The notes under the pieces were generated by a model that worked only from the letters and a program-made list of their open reading frames with translations, made no database searches and was not told where the DNA came from. A stretch of DNA of 64,000 bases from Saprospiraceae bacterium (lineage in GTDB: Bacteria; Bacteroidota; Bacteroidia; Chitinophagales; Saprospiraceae): contig JADJRO010000001.1 of assembly GCA_016712145.1 (NCBI GenBank), forward strand, positions 2,356,501 through 2,420,500, given 5' to 3'. A program made the translations under genes and the position numbers. Below are positions 1 through 10,716 of this stretch, in pieces. Each line of letters opens with the position of its first letter. Within the stretch, counting starts at the first letter, position 1.

Positions 1-94
1 TCTTCCAATCAGGTTGGGACCAACCGCTTACATTGGTAAAGCCAATGATTATTACTATCGCAATACCCAAATTAAAACAATCAATTGCCTTCAT
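1..94 (-). CDS. 5' end of a secreted protein gene (partial, runs off the window)
   Basis: An ATG at 94-92 lies one base beyond the stop codon of the giant gene at 96-98 and opens a frame to the window edge. The 31 visible residues begin MKAIDCFNLG, continue with a hydrophobic stretch (IAIVIIIGF) and then reach GWSQPDWK. This is a typical Bacteroidota signal peptide with a likely cleavage after SQ. The one-base spacing and shared strand place it immediately downstream of the giant secreted gene, probably in the same transcript. Function cannot be assigned from the signal peptide alone. Confidence 0.6.
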   Translation of the reverse strand, partial: MKAIDCFNLGIAIVIIIGFTNVSGWSQPDWK

Positions 95-95
95 A

Positions 96-3000
96 TTAAT
101 TTACTTTTTGAATTAGTTTAGTAAATTGCTTTTGTTGTGTAACCAAACTAATAAAATAGCTACCAGGGATTTGAATTTGCTCTGCATCAACCAATAATTC
201 ATTAAACCCTTTCTCCAAATTTAATCTGTATTGCAGGATCTCTTGACCCAAGATATCTGTAATTCGAATAGTTGCATTCGTTTCAGCTGCTTCCGCTGTA
301 TATTCTATATGAACAACATCCTGAAAAACTTGTGGAAACACTTCATAACGTTCGTTGTAAACTTCATCACTATACTTGATGTTCTTGCAAATAGATTCAT
401 CCATTTTAAGTACAAAGGGAAAATTGACACTTCCAATATGTTCATTTGCAATGAACTGACAAGTTGAATTTAAATCAAACTGCAAGTTCTTTGCAGGATG
501 AATTAATTTGTAGTGCAGTTTTTCAGATTCATCTCCAGCAATGGTTAAATATGCAATTTCCTGTTGTGCCTCTGTTTCCAATGTAGCCTTAGCCCTCCAG
601 TTTCCAGTTGCATCAAGGATTCCAATCCCAAATCCATTCTCATGAATTAAATCCTGACAACTGGTATTTAAGGTAGCAATTGCCGTCATATTATTATTGA
701 ATTTTTGATGATTGACCTGCCATAAGTCCTCTTCATTTGTCCGCACCACTAAATCATCAAAATTTTCAAACATGCCTGCAATAGGATATGTAAAGGTCCT
801 GGGACCATTGCTTTTGGATTTATACATATATCCTTCGCCAGGAACCATGGTTTTTAAACTACCTAACCAACCTGTTCCGCTGCCATTGTAAACTGCAAAA
901 TTGTATTTGCCTTTAATGATGTCACCAGTCGCAGGTATTAAGTTGGCCAGTGCTTGATTGATTTCCTGACTTCTTAATGAGATAAAACCAATCCAGCTCC
1001 AACCTGAATTTATAGTTACAGGTCGCGTAGTAGGATTTACAACGGTGCCTCTTAATATCAAAGTGTCATTTGTAAGCTTCTTTAATTTCCACAACTGGGT
1101 TGGATAAAATCCATTAATTTTATTTCCACTCCAGGTAGAACCATTGTGCGTATTGGATTCGGTTAAATTTTTAATGCTTGCATCCTTTTCCGCAACACTT
1201 TCTAATACTCCATCCGTTGTTGTCGCAATATTGTCAAGATAAAAACAAATCCAATTCCAACCATTAAATACCGGAATTTCCAAACTGACAATTGTTCCAG
1301 ATTCAAAGACTACCGGATTTGAAAAACTTCCTCTCACAGAATCAGAAGTAAACGTAATTCCATTTCCTACTACATCGCTATAAACTTTACCAGTTGAGGC
1401 ATCCCAGATTTTAAAAGTCAAAACCGGATTACCTGTTGAGTTGTAGATATTTAAAAATACACGGTATGCATCTAATTTTGAAACGTACTCCAAGTTTGCA
1501 ACCCCACGAACTTCGGAACCAACATAAGCCACCACTTTATCCCTTACATCCGCAGAAAATATACCATTTATTTTTATAGTTCCGATAATATTCATGGTAT
1601 TATCATAAGCAGCCGGATTTACAGTCCAATTGGGTTCAATTGCTTTTACATCCAACTCAATATTTAATTTTTCGCGGTAATTAAAATCAGTCAACAAGCT
1701 AACTCCAACAGCATACGTACCTAAATTTATAGATGAATTAACAGTAAAAATTACTTCAACAAAACTGTTTGGTGCTATAACACCTGAACTTGGACTGACA
1801 CTCAACCAGGAAGGAAGATCCAATATATTAAACTTTTTTGCAGCACCTCCGCGATTGTAAATTCCCGATTTAAAACTCAAGGTCTCGCCTTTTAGAATGC
1901 TGTACTTTAACAATTCATCTTGCCATACCACTTGATTCTTATCAATATAAGCAATCCAACTAACAGGTGATTGCATGGTATTGCCATGCAAATCATGAAT
2001 ACCCTGAACCGTAACATCCAAGGTTACGTTTTCAATTAATTCCGCTGCTGTTATGGGCGTAAGAATAATTTGATCATTATTGACAGAATAATTAAAAGCA
2101 ATTTGTTCTACAGGTCTTTGTAGCTTAATGGTTGGTGTGGCATTCGACAAACTGGCTTTAATGGAATCAATGGTGTGTGGTGCACTGATTTGATCTGCTA
2201 TGACACCTGTCAGTATTTTTATACCACTAGCATCTGTGCTGTAATGTTCGAATGGCAAATAAAATTGCAATCCGGATTCATCGCCTATCATTCTGTTTTG
2301 TTTATCCCGTTTTATTTGCTCATAGCTCCGGGCCACATTCCAGAAACGGAATTCATCTAGTAAACCATTGTAATGATTGCTTACATTATCTTGAGTTGCT
2401 ATTTTAAATCCTCTCGCTCCAATCCACATATTGGAACCACTCCATTCACGAAATCCATCACTTGAAATAGAATTTTCAAATAAACCATCCACGTAAACAC
2501 TCAAGTTTCCATTGCGTTTTAAAACCATTGCAAAATGATGCCAGTTGTTGTCAAAATAATTTTTAGTCGTTGCAGTAAAATCTATTTTATTGTGCTTGAT
2601 ATGAATAAGGCTATCTACTTTATCGATATTCCAGGATTGCAATGAATCAGAACTCAATCCGGTCCCGGTACCATTCGATAAGAAACATGCATTTCCCGTT
2701 TGACCGGATTTAAACCAAAATTCAGTGGTAAAATCCATTTCGTCTGTAATTACAATATTTCCGGTACTTGCTTTTAAATAATTTGAATTGGCAGCTTTAA
2801 AATCAGCTGATTTACCGGATGGAGTAATTTGCCAGGTAGCTGCTTTAATGAGCGCTTCTCTTCCTTTTGCTATATCAATGGTTGTTGAACCCGTTGCCTC
2901 GTCCATTCTCCAATTGTAAAGCAATCCGGCTTCATTTCCACTTAATAATTTGGATTTATAAATAGAAAACTGAGATAAACTTCTCGCGGTCGTCCAAATC

Positions 3001-6000
3001 CTGACTTCATGTAAATTTCCATTTAAAAATTGTGTAGCTGTTGCTGAATTTTTACCAAACAAGGCTTTTGTATTGCCACCAATATAATCAGGTTGAATGC
3101 TGGTTGCCCCTATATTAATTAAACTGGCAGTGGTTTGCTCATCTGCTAAAAACATTTCAACAGTTTCAGCAAGGTATTTGTAACTAATAGCTACCGTATG
3201 CCAAATATTGTCATTGAATGATTTTGTTGAGCTGACTGATGTCCCATTTATTTTAAAAATCAATTTATGATTGGAGCTAAACCCTAAATAAATTTGTTCG
3301 CCTGCAACAGCACCTTGACTAAATAGTGTTTGCTCACCAAAAGAATCCCTTTTAAAACTAAATTCTATGGTAAAATCTCGTCGATCCAAAGCAATTCCAT
3401 CCGGCAATTCGAGAAAATCATCCACGCCATCAAAACTCAAAGAAGTTGCATGTTCAACCGGGCCACCATTTAATACACCGCGGATATCAAAATTTACACC
3501 AGAACTAATAGACCCTAAATCAATGGGTTCATTAAATTTAATACTGATTTCATCATTGGGTGATAAGATTCCATCCGCTGGCGATGGATGTCCAAATGCA
3601 TGCGGATTGATCCGGTCGATAATTCCGGAATGAATTTCAGAATTTAGTTCGGACAATTCGCAATCAGAAGTCACTCGAAGGTCGTACGCACCGTCTGACA
3701 ATTGCTTAACATCCCATTCGTAAAATGAAAATGGCTTATCGCGTGGTATAGGCACCGCGTTGGGATCCATTAAGCCATTGGTATCAGCATGAAATCTTTG
3801 CAATCCAATCCATTTTGCTGAACTCGATGGTTTGTAATCCAAACGCAAATTTTCCAAATCAAAATAATTTACATTGTAATCAACGATGGATATTGGAAGG
3901 GTATCGTTAAAACTGTTATTTAATACCCATTGATTATCTGGATTTGCAATTCGCACTTTGGTACATGAAGGCAGAAAATGTGCAGAAACATAAACAGAAT
4001 CGACAATATCAGAAATAAATCCAGCTCCCCTCGTAAACTGACATTGTGAATGCACCAAAACCAATATATTATCATAATTATAAACCGGACCAGGCCCTTT
4101 TTCAATGGTTAAAACCTTATTGATAGATGTTCCGCCCGCTACAATAACCGATGCACCAGGCAGACCGTCAATTCTTACAATCGCTCCAAAAGGATTGGTT
4201 TCACTGGCAACACTGATATCATACGGCATGATGTATCCAATTTCAGATTCATTAGAAATCGTTAGATTAAATACTGCGGCTTCATCCACTGGCACATTAG
4301 TAATTAAATAAGGACTTACCTCCATTTTAGGTTTATCAATTTGCAGCGTTCGTGGACTAACCACTGTTCCGGGCATATAATATTCTGTAACGGTCTCATC
4401 TTCAAAAGGGCAGGCTGTAGCGCAACCCGGTTTATTTTTAAAAACAGGTCCCCAACCCAATATTGAAGGATAAACATCTACGGAGTACAAATCACCGATA
4501 TCCGGATCGTTTAAATTGAATGTCACCGTTTCCGTTTCGCTTTCTTCCAAAGCCCATTCATGAGAATTTGTAAAACTGATTTCTAAACCTTTTTCAATAC
4601 CAACTCCATTGTTATTGATTTTACCTGATATTTCAAAACCCAACTCTGCAGTCAATTCATATTCAATACTTGAACCATGCTCTACAGCGGTACTATGAGA
4701 AACTTCTGATTCGTAAGTGGTTCCACCGGTAAATGTAAAATTTGCTGGACTGCCCAAGCTCTCAAATTTCTCAACAATGCGATTTCTTTTTGCTTTATAT
4801 TCTAAATACTCATCAATAACTTCTGCCTCTCCAATTCCAAATGCAGTAGTTGCGGCAAACGTTGCATATCCAAGAAAGGCAGAGCCAACAATTGGAACTG
4901 CTATGGCTCCGTAAGAATAATATATTGCAGTTGCTGATGCAATAGATAACGCAGCATAAGCAATAATAATACCCGCATATTGTTTATCCAAATCAGACAA
5001 CTCCTTTTGTCTATAGGCCTCAATGGTATCCTTATTTCCAATATTTACTTTTTCCCATTCGTTGAGATAGATTGCTTGTTCCCATTGATACACTTGATTA
5101 TTTACATATCTAACAGAGTCCACTGTATTCATTAAATCCAAATAGCTCGGATTTGCATTTACAAAAAGTTTATAACTAGGTCCATCATAATCTTCAAAAT
5201 CTCCGGTTCGTGGCGTATAGGTTGATGCAGCTGCGCCAAAAACAGGGTCATCATTATTTTTTCCATAATTTTCATCATTTACTGAAAGTTTGCTGGTATA
5301 TTTTGGATTGGTTTGTAATATTTTATTTCGCAAACTAATCAGATTAGGAATAATCAAATTTTTAATATCATATTCATTAAACATAAATTGGGTGCTGTAT
5401 CCTCCCGGAACAATAGACAATCCATATTTTTTTGCAAATGATAAATTGGTTGCTGGTTTTTTACCTGCTAGACAGGGTATCGTATCACATAATTGATCTG
5501 AAATAATTACTAATTCTTCACTTACTCCAAATTGCACATTTTGAGATTTACCAATGTATAAATCACTGCTTGCGCCCGGAGGGATTCCTGTTTCTCCATA
5601 GGTTGACCAGGAGTTTGTATTGGTTGTTTCAATGGTTTGTGACCCAGTTCTTCCACCACTAATTTTAGCTTTAAATCCTGCAGTGAGGTTGTTCTCTGTT
5701 TCATTATCAACTTCTACGCCTACCCCAACACTTACTTTTACTCCTGTATAAATTTGATCAGAAGTGTGGGCTTCTTCACCTAAGTTCCAGGACCAACTGG
5801 TTTTATCAACTTTGGTTGTTCCAATACTTCGACTTGCAGTACTTGCTGTTCCCGGTGGATCTCTCAACACATATTCTGGTACTTGTGGACCCAAGGTTAC
5901 AAATTGTTGTCCATTGGATCGCTTACCCAATAAATAATAATGGTATACGCCTGTATTTGTATTTGGAATACTAAATACTTTATTGGCAGCAGGCAACCAT

Positions 6001-9000
6001 GCTATGGTACCAGCGGCAGTTTCCAAAACCATTTCGATTTTGCCGGTAAAACTGTATTCCGGAATCGCTACATTTTCACTAAAATTTGGGAATCCAGGTT
6101 TAAACGTATAAATTAAATTTCTAAAGGAATCCAGACTTGCAAAATCCGCGACATTAATTTCTGCAAAACTTTCTTCAGCAAGATCATTGCTAATTTTTAG
6201 TGTTCCTTCAGTTGTCGGTACACTATCTGTTATGGAAGTTGTATAATTTTTATAAGGCTCATAGATTTTTATTAAACAACGATACAATTGCTCATCATCA
6301 CCCTGTAGAAAAACAGGCCAAAAGTAAGGATTGGTTCGTAGGTTTCTGGTATTCCCATAAGTGTCAGTATAGCTGTCCTCTCCAATAAAACTGCTGCTAC
6401 CATCTTTATCAACAACACTTACTACTGATTTTTCCCGCCAAATAAAATCCAATTGTTTGTGGAAGCTTATGGATGGGCTATTGATCAAAAAATTGCCATT
6501 AATATCAAAAGTAGAGTCTATTTTACTAATTAGATTTGTTGCTGAACTTAAATCCAGTAAATCGATTACACCAAAATTAACAAGCGGATTACTGGGTACA
6601 GTGACTGAAACTACATATTTTAAAGGAGGCAACCACAACGTATATTCACCGGTGCTTGAATTGGTAAATACGGTGTCCTTTCGACAACCAGATCCTAATT
6701 GAGAAATAAAAATAAGTTTTGAAACCCTAATATTGTTTTTTGATTTCCCCAAACCAGGAAATTTTGCAGCTTCCCGCAAACCACCAACAACTCTTCCTAC
6801 CACTTTGAGTAAGGTGGAATCAATAAAATGAATTCCGCTTAAAGCAGCTTGAAAATTATAGCTACCCGAACTAGGAAATCGACTGTTTACATATACATGT
6901 CCTTCTTGTCTGACTTCTATGAAGTGATTTCCAATTGGAACTTGAATTGAAAAAGAGCCTGTTGGATCTGTTTTGGCTACAGCCCCATTGACAATTAAAG
7001 GAACCCCATCAATTAATATGGGTGCATCTGCAACGCCACAACTGGAATTCTTATAATACACATCTCCAGTTACTGTAAATGATGAAAGGTCTGTAAAATT
7101 AATGTTGTTGTGTATGGTTGCTCCATCGCCAATAAACAAAGCAGAAGAAGAAGGATTAAAGGTGTGCGTTAAATAACTTGGAGACACAATAAAAACTTCA
7201 CCTGAACCTTGAAACGGGGTATTCAAAATATAATTTCCAATTTCATCAGTGTAAGCCAGCAAGGATAGTTGACTGGAAGTAGGATATGCATCTGTCCAAC
7301 CAATTCCTGATCCACGAAAGATCCCGTGATTCTTATTAAATTCAAGAGCTTGCTTAGAAAAATCATAAACAGCATTTCCAATTCCTTCAATGGTTCTGTA
7401 ATAAATTAGCAATCCCGTTTCACTACCTGACAAAAAGCGTCTGCTGTCTTGTACAATTTGTGTAGCTGACTTTCCAATATTCCATAAACGAAGTTCTGCT
7501 AGTTTACCGTCAAAACCAGAACCGATAACAATACTGTCACTTGTATTTCTAAAATAAAATTCACCACCCCCAGTCACAGCAATTGCGGAAACCTTTCGTT
7601 CAATGCCATTGACGTAAAAACGAACTGTATCTGATTTTACTTGTACAGCAATATGACTGAAAATATTCCGTGGAATATTCGTAGCACTTAAAACAAAATT
7701 GTAACTCGTGTTAGCATCATAAATTGTAAAATCCAAATTATTATTAAGGTTGATCCTTAATTTATAATTGTTTTGTTTTTCAATGATTGTCATTGCATTT
7801 GCATAACTTTCTGGTTGTATAAAACATTCGAACAAAAAGGCAGTATCCAAATTTAAATTATCCTGCGGAGCAATTACAATGGTTCCAGATGTAAAATCTA
7901 TACTCTTATTTGTGATACCTGAAGTTGATGATGCATTGATCTGAACATCTTTTACAGCAATACCGCCGCCATAGCTGACTTGGCCCGTAATGGTTCCGGT
8001 GCGAGTTCTGAATCCAATGGAAGTGGCTTCATTAGTTATATAGATTTGATTTCCACAATCCAATTCACCAAAAATCTTGTATTCATACAATTGCCCGGCT
8101 TCTGCAAACACATCTACATAAACATTAGAACCACTTTGTTCATTTGCAATTTGTATAAATCCGGTATCCTGTAACCTTCTTCTAAAAATCCGCAATCCAC
8201 TAAGATCTGCTCCAAAATTATAGGACCATTCCAGTACTACTTTGTCTGAAAAATAACCTTTAGAAGCGCTAAATGTTTGATCATTGAACACTGCTGAAAC
8301 ATCATAGGTTAAAATGGTATCTGCTGAAGCCCTGAAAGCACTTGCTTTAAAACAAGAGTTATTGGCGCGAAGCGTATAATGATAGGCTTGGCAATATGTT
8401 ACATCAACATCTATATAAGTTTCTGAATCTGCTGGCAGGGTAATGGTCTTGCTCACTCCACCCGTCCTTTCAATTACATACTCTGTTTCATTTGAATTAT
8501 TGTCATTCCAGCTGAGTAAAATCCGATTCCCATCTGGTATTGCTGTAAAATTACCAGGAATCTGAGGTTCAAAAACGCCAGTTCCAGTTACTGTATTTGA
8601 ATAGCTTGACGCACCGCAATCTGAAACTGCTTGAATCTTATACTGGTAAGTTTTATTTGATAACACATCTACAGAATCCAGATAACTGGTTAATGAACCA
8701 TCAATAGTATCAATCACCGTCCAAAAACTAAAACTTGGTCGAGATCGTCTTTTCGAAATATAATATTCCTCTGGCTGGATATCGGGTTGATCCCAGCTAA
8801 TTCCAATTAAAGAATCACAGGGTACAGGATTGCTCTCAATATGTAAATTTACAGGCGCTAACGGAAGATCAGTTACATGCGTTGTTATTGTATTGGATAC
8901 ATCAGAAATCACCTCCCTTGAATACCCTGGAAACCAACCGGTTTTTAATGAATAACTATATAAACGACCTGTAACCACATCAACATCTGTAAATTGATTG

Positions 9001-9716
9001 TTTGGATTCGCACTACCAAACAATTCATAATATTTAGAATTGCCCAGGTCATCTGTTCTGTATATTTTAGTCTTCCAACTGCTAGCTGGGGAACTGCAAT
9101 CCCAACTTGGGTTGGTCCAATTGAGTGTAATGGAATTGCAATCAAATGTGTTTGTTAAATTGCTTCTGGCTGGTATGGTTGTGGTAGAATTTATGGTTTT
9201 TGTATAATCTACATTGGTGTCATTATTTCCTGCATCGTTATTAAACCACAGCCCCGTCATTTGAAGGTCAATGCTTCCTCCCACCAAGTTTAAATCAAAA
9301 TTTCTTAAAGTTAATGTCCCTTCATAAACATTGTCTAATCCTGATACGTCCGTTACAGAAAATGATGGATTTCCTACATCCGTAATGTATGCAAACGTTC
9401 TATTTTGGGTCCCACCATCTCTGGTAAATTCAGATTCACAAAAAGAACATGAAGATTTAGGTCCATCTTGTAATTTAAAAATTCTTTGCCGTACATTGTT
9501 TTTATCATAATAGTAAACGGACATGTAATAAAAATAATCATCCTCTCCCCGGCCATCTAAAATCCAAAATTTTATAGTTATGGTTGCACTGCAATTATCG
9601 TAAGTGACTCTCCAGTTTGACTCAGAATAAGGATCTGCTTTTGCTGTATGGATATTTAATAAATAAGCAACGCAAAACATCCAAATTGAAATTGTGGCAT
9701 TTAATCGAAGTTTCAT
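96..9716 (-). CDS. Giant secreted T9SS protein with fibronectin III and LamG-like domains
   Basis: The product has 3206 residues and starts with a signal peptide of about 27 residues (MKLRLNATIS..., cleavage near TAKA). Residues ~180-570 hold several fibronectin type III-like modules. Residues ~605-790 and two stretches at ~2095-2490 are LamG-like jelly-roll modules (LWNIGKS and VRIWTTARS are the recurrent 'E-RLWN-R' signature). Short carboxypeptidase-regulatory-like modules lie in between. A hydrophobic Ala/Tyr/Ile segment occurs around residues 1577-1622, which is unusual for an exported protein. The last ~85 residues (VFPQVFQDVVHIEY ... QFTKLIQKVN) are a type A T9SS sorting domain, so export across the outer membrane and cell-surface or extracellular action are expected. 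Adhesion or a matrix role is inferred from the domain types; no catalytic motif was seen. It is divergent from the LytTR two-component genes. Confidence 0.9.
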   Translation of the reverse strand: MKLRLNATISIWMFCVAYLLNIHTAKADPYSESNWRVTYDNCSATITIKFWILDGRGEDDYFYYMSVYYYDKNNVRQRIFKLQDGPKSSCSFCESEFTRDGGTQNRTFAYITDVGNPSFSVTDVSGLDNVYEGTLTLRNFDLNLVGGSIDLQMTGLWFNNDAGNNDTNVDYTKTINSTTTIPARSNLTNTFDCNSITLNWTNPSWDCSSPASSWKTKIYRTDDLGNSKYYELFGSANPNNQFTDVDVVTGRLYSYSLKTGWFPGYSREVISDVSNTITTHVTDLPLAPVNLHIESNPVPCDSLIGISWDQPDIQPEEYYISKRRSRPSFSFWTVIDTIDGSLTSYLDSVDVLSNKTYQYKIQAVSDCGASSYSNTVTGTGVFEPQIPGNFTAIPDGNRILLSWNDNNSNETEYVIERTGGVSKTITLPADSETYIDVDVTYCQAYHYTLRANNSCFKASAFRASADTILTYDVSAVFNDQTFSASKGYFSDKVVLEWSYNFGADLSGLRIFRRRLQDTGFIQIANEQSGSNVYVDVFAEAGQLYEYKIFGELDCGNQIYITNEATSIGFRTRTGTITGQVSYGGGIAVKDVQINASSTSGITNKSIDFTSGTIVIAPQDNLNLDTAFLFECFIQPESYANAMTIIEKQNNYKLRINLNNNLDFTIYDANTSYNFVLSATNIPRNIFSHIAVQVKSDTVRFYVNGIERKVSAIAVTGGGEFYFRNTSDSIVIGSGFDGKLAELRLWNIGKSATQIVQDSRRFLSGSETGLLIYYRTIEGIGNAVYDFSKQALEFNKNHGIFRGSGIGWTDAYPTSSQLSLLAYTDEIGNYILNTPFQGSGEVFIVSPSYLTHTFNPSSSALFIGDGATIHNNINFTDLSSFTVTGDVYYKNSSCGVADAPILIDGVPLIVNGAVAKTDPTGSFSIQVPIGNHFIEVRQEGHVYVNSRFPSSGSYNFQAALSGIHFIDSTLLKVVGRVVGGLREAAKFPGLGKSKNNIRVSKLIFISQLGSGCRKDTVFTNSSTGEYTLWLPPLKYVVSVTVPSNPLVNFGVIDLLDLSSATNLISKIDSTFDINGNFLINSPSISFHKQLDFIWREKSVVSVVDKDGSSSFIGEDSYTDTYGNTRNLRTNPYFWPVFLQGDDEQLYRCLIKIYEPYKNYTTSITDSVPTTEGTLKISNDLAEESFAEINVADFASLDSFRNLIYTFKPGFPNFSENVAIPEYSFTGKIEMVLETAAGTIAWLPAANKVFSIPNTNTGVYHYYLLGKRSNGQQFVTLGPQVPEYVLRDPPGTASTASRSIGTTKVDKTSWSWNLGEEAHTSDQIYTGVKVSVGVGVEVDNETENNLTAGFKAKISGGRTGSQTIETTNTNSWSTYGETGIPPGASSDLYIGKSQNVQFGVSEELVIISDQLCDTIPCLAGKKPATNLSFAKKYGLSIVPGGYSTQFMFNEYDIKNLIIPNLISLRNKILQTNPKYTSKLSVNDENYGKNNDDPVFGAAASTYTPRTGDFEDYDGPSYKLFVNANPSYLDLMNTVDSVRYVNNQVYQWEQAIYLNEWEKVNIGNKDTIEAYRQKELSDLDKQYAGIIIAYAALSIASATAIYYSYGAIAVPIVGSAFLGYATFAATTAFGIGEAEVIDEYLEYKAKRNRIVEKFESLGSPANFTFTGGTTYESEVSHSTAVEHGSSIEYELTAELGFEISGKINNNGVGIEKGLEISFTNSHEWALEESETETVTFNLNDPDIGDLYSVDVYPSILGWGPVFKNKPGCATACPFEDETVTEYYMPGTVVSPRTLQIDKPKMEVSPYLITNVPVDEAAVFNLTISNESEIGYIMPYDISVASETNPFGAIVRIDGLPGASVIVAGGTSINKVLTIEKGPGPVYNYDNILVLVHSQCQFTRGAGFISDIVDSVYVSAHFLPSCTKVRIANPDNQWVLNNSFNDTLPISIVDYNVNYFDLENLRLDYKPSSSAKWIGLQRFHADTNGLMDPNAVPIPRDKPFSFYEWDVKQLSDGAYDLRVTSDCELSELNSEIHSGIIDRINPHAFGHPSPADGILSPNDEISIKFNEPIDLGSISSGVNFDIRGVLNGGPVEHATSLSFDGVDDFLELPDGIALDRRDFTIEFSFKRDSFGEQTLFSQGAVAGEQIYLGFSSNHKLIFKINGTSVSSTKSFNDNIWHTVAISYKYLAETVEMFLADEQTTASLINIGATSIQPDYIGGNTKALFGKNSATATQFLNGNLHEVRIWTTARSLSQFSIYKSKLLSGNEAGLLYNWRMDEATGSTTIDIAKGREALIKAATWQITPSGKSADFKAANSNYLKASTGNIVITDEMDFTTEFWFKSGQTGNACFLSNGTGTGLSSDSLQSWNIDKVDSLIHIKHNKIDFTATTKNYFDNNWHHFAMVLKRNGNLSVYVDGLFENSISSDGFREWSGSNMWIGARGFKIATQDNVSNHYNGLLDEFRFWNVARSYEQIKRDKQNRMIGDESGLQFYLPFEHYSTDASGIKILTGVIADQISAPHTIDSIKASLSNATPTIKLQRPVEQIAFNYSVNNDQIILTPITAAELIENVTLDVTVQGIHDLHGNTMQSPVSWIAYIDKNQVVWQDELLKYSILKGETLSFKSGIYNRGGAAKKFNILDLPSWLSVSPSSGVIAPNSFVEVIFTVNSSINLGTYAVGVSLLTDFNYREKLNIELDVKAIEPNWTVNPAAYDNTMNIIGTIKINGIFSADVRDKVVAYVGSEVRGVANLEYVSKLDAYRVFLNIYNSTGNPVLTFKIWDASTGKVYSDVVGNGITFTSDSVRGSFSNPVVFESGTIVSLEIPVFNGWNWICFYLDNIATTTDGVLESVAEKDASIKNLTESNTHNGSTWSGNKINGFYPTQLWKLKKLTNDTLILRGTVVNPTTRPVTINSGWSWIGFISLRSQEINQALANLIPATGDIIKGKYNFAVYNGSGTGWLGSLKTMVPGEGYMYKSKSNGPRTFTYPIAGMFENFDDLVVRTNEEDLWQVNHQKFNNNMTAIATLNTSCQDLIHENGFGIGILDATGNWRAKATLETEAQQEIAYLTIAGDESEKLHYKLIHPAKNLQFDLNSTCQFIANEHIGSVNFPFVLKMDESICKNIKYSDEVYNERYEVFPQVFQDVVHIEYTAEAAETNATIRITDILGQEILQYRLNLEKGFNELLVDAEQIQIPGSYFISLVTQQKQFTKLIQKVN

Positions 9717-9769
9717 AATTTTTACAGATTTGAATTCAAAACTATTTTAAGCTTTCCTCAATCTCAGGT

Positions 9770-9812
9770 CAAAGTAGATGTATGAAACCAATAAGTCGAT
9801 CAATCTACTTTG
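9770..9812. promoter_or_regulatory. 10-bp inverted repeat in the divergent spacer
   Basis: CAAAGTAGAT at 9770-9779 is repeated in perfect inverted orientation at 9803-9812, with 23 bp between the arms. It lies 54 bp upstream of the giant secreted gene and about 160 bp upstream of the LytTR regulator gene. The location suits an operator or an RNA hairpin in the leader of the giant gene; which of these applies cannot be told from sequence alone. Confidence 0.35.
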
Positions 9813-9814
9813 TA

Positions 9815-9844
9815 GGTAGAAGAACTAATTATTTGCGGTAGAAG
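9815..9844. promoter_or_regulatory. Candidate LytTR binding site (two direct repeats 22 bp apart)
   Basis: GGTAGAAG occurs at 9815-9822 and again at 9837-9844, 22 bp start to start, so the copies sit on the same helix face. LytTR-domain regulators are known to bind two ~9-bp direct repeats separated by 12-13 bp, which is exactly this geometry. The site lies between the divergent giant gene and the LytTR regulator gene. The assignment is inferred from spacing and context; the repeat itself differs from the classical LytTR consensus. Confidence 0.4.
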
Positions 9845-9972
9845 GAATTGGTCAGTTTTAAAATTATATCTAATCAATTGATAATGTGTATTTTAACTAT
9901 ATTTTAATACCCTCGGTTCATTGAAAAAACTTATATTTCGGTCCTGAAAATTGAATACTTTTACCTAAGTAT

Positions 9973-10716
9973 ATGCCTAATCGAATCCGATACATTATTG
10001 CCGATGACGACGATCTATTCCGAACGCTTACGCTTCAGTATTTGAATTTAATCCCAGACCTTGAATGTCTCGGTGAATTTAATGATGGATTGTCTGCTAT
10101 TGCTGGAATTCAAAACACACACCCTGATTTAGTGATCAGCGATGTTGAAATGCCCAATTTAAATGGGATGCAATTGGCTAAAAGTATGAGTCAGCTTCCC
10201 TTAATGATTTTTATTAGCTCTCATAAACAATATGCTGTGGATGCCTTTGAAGTGGATGCGGTAGATTTTCTGACGAAACCCATTCAAGCTGAACGTTTAA
10301 TTAAGGCTATTGATAAAGTGCGCAATCTATTGGATTTAAAGCGAAGTATTACAAATCAAGAAGCTTTAAAAATTGAAAATGGCGATAGCTTTTTTATCCG
10401 GGAAAAAAGTGCATTTGTACGAATTCATTTTACAGATGTAAATTACATTGAGTCCCTAGCAGATTTTGTCAGTATTTTTTTATTGGATGGAACAAAAAAA
10501 ACTGCTCTGGTAAGTTTGAAAAACCTGGAAATGCAATTACCTGCCAGTTCGTTTATACGCATATCCCGAACCCATATCGTTAACATCCAAAAAATAACAT
10601 CGCTGGATCCTAGCATGCTTAGTCTTGGTAAAATTAAGTTGCTCATTGGAAAGTCCTACTCAGACAGCGTGCTGCAAGCTGTCCTTGGCAATAATGCAAT
10701 AAAGCGCTTTTTATGA
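9973..10716 (+). CDS. LytTR-family response regulator
   Basis: The protein has 247 residues. Residues 1-120 form a receiver domain with the acidic cluster D11-D14, the phospho-acceptor D57 (in VISDVEMPN) and the conserved K102 (FLTKP). Residues ~135-240 form a LytTR DNA-binding domain with FIREKSAFVRI and FIRISRTHIVN signatures. The stop codon overlaps the ATG of the downstream kinase gene (ATGA), which indicates translational coupling, so the kinase is its probable partner. The divergent giant secreted gene and the direct repeats at 9815-9844 are plausible targets. LytTR regulators usually partner LytS-type kinases, so the HisKA-type partner here is less common. Confidence 0.92.
   Translation: MPNRIRYIIADDDDLFRTLTLQYLNLIPDLECLGEFNDGLSAIAGIQNTHPDLVISDVEMPNLNGMQLAKSMSQLPLMIFISSHKQYAVDAFEVDAVDFLTKPIQAERLIKAIDKVRNLLDLKRSITNQEALKIENGDSFFIREKSAFVRIHFTDVNYIESLADFVSIFLLDGTKKTALVSLKNLEMQLPASSFIRISRTHIVNIQKITSLDPSMLSLGKIKLLIGKSYSDSVLQAVLGNNAIKRFL

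Noticed and set aside
3367..3633. Plus-strand frames of 60-100 codons inside the giant minus-strand genes
   Set aside because: They are antisense shadows with no signal, domain or promoter support.
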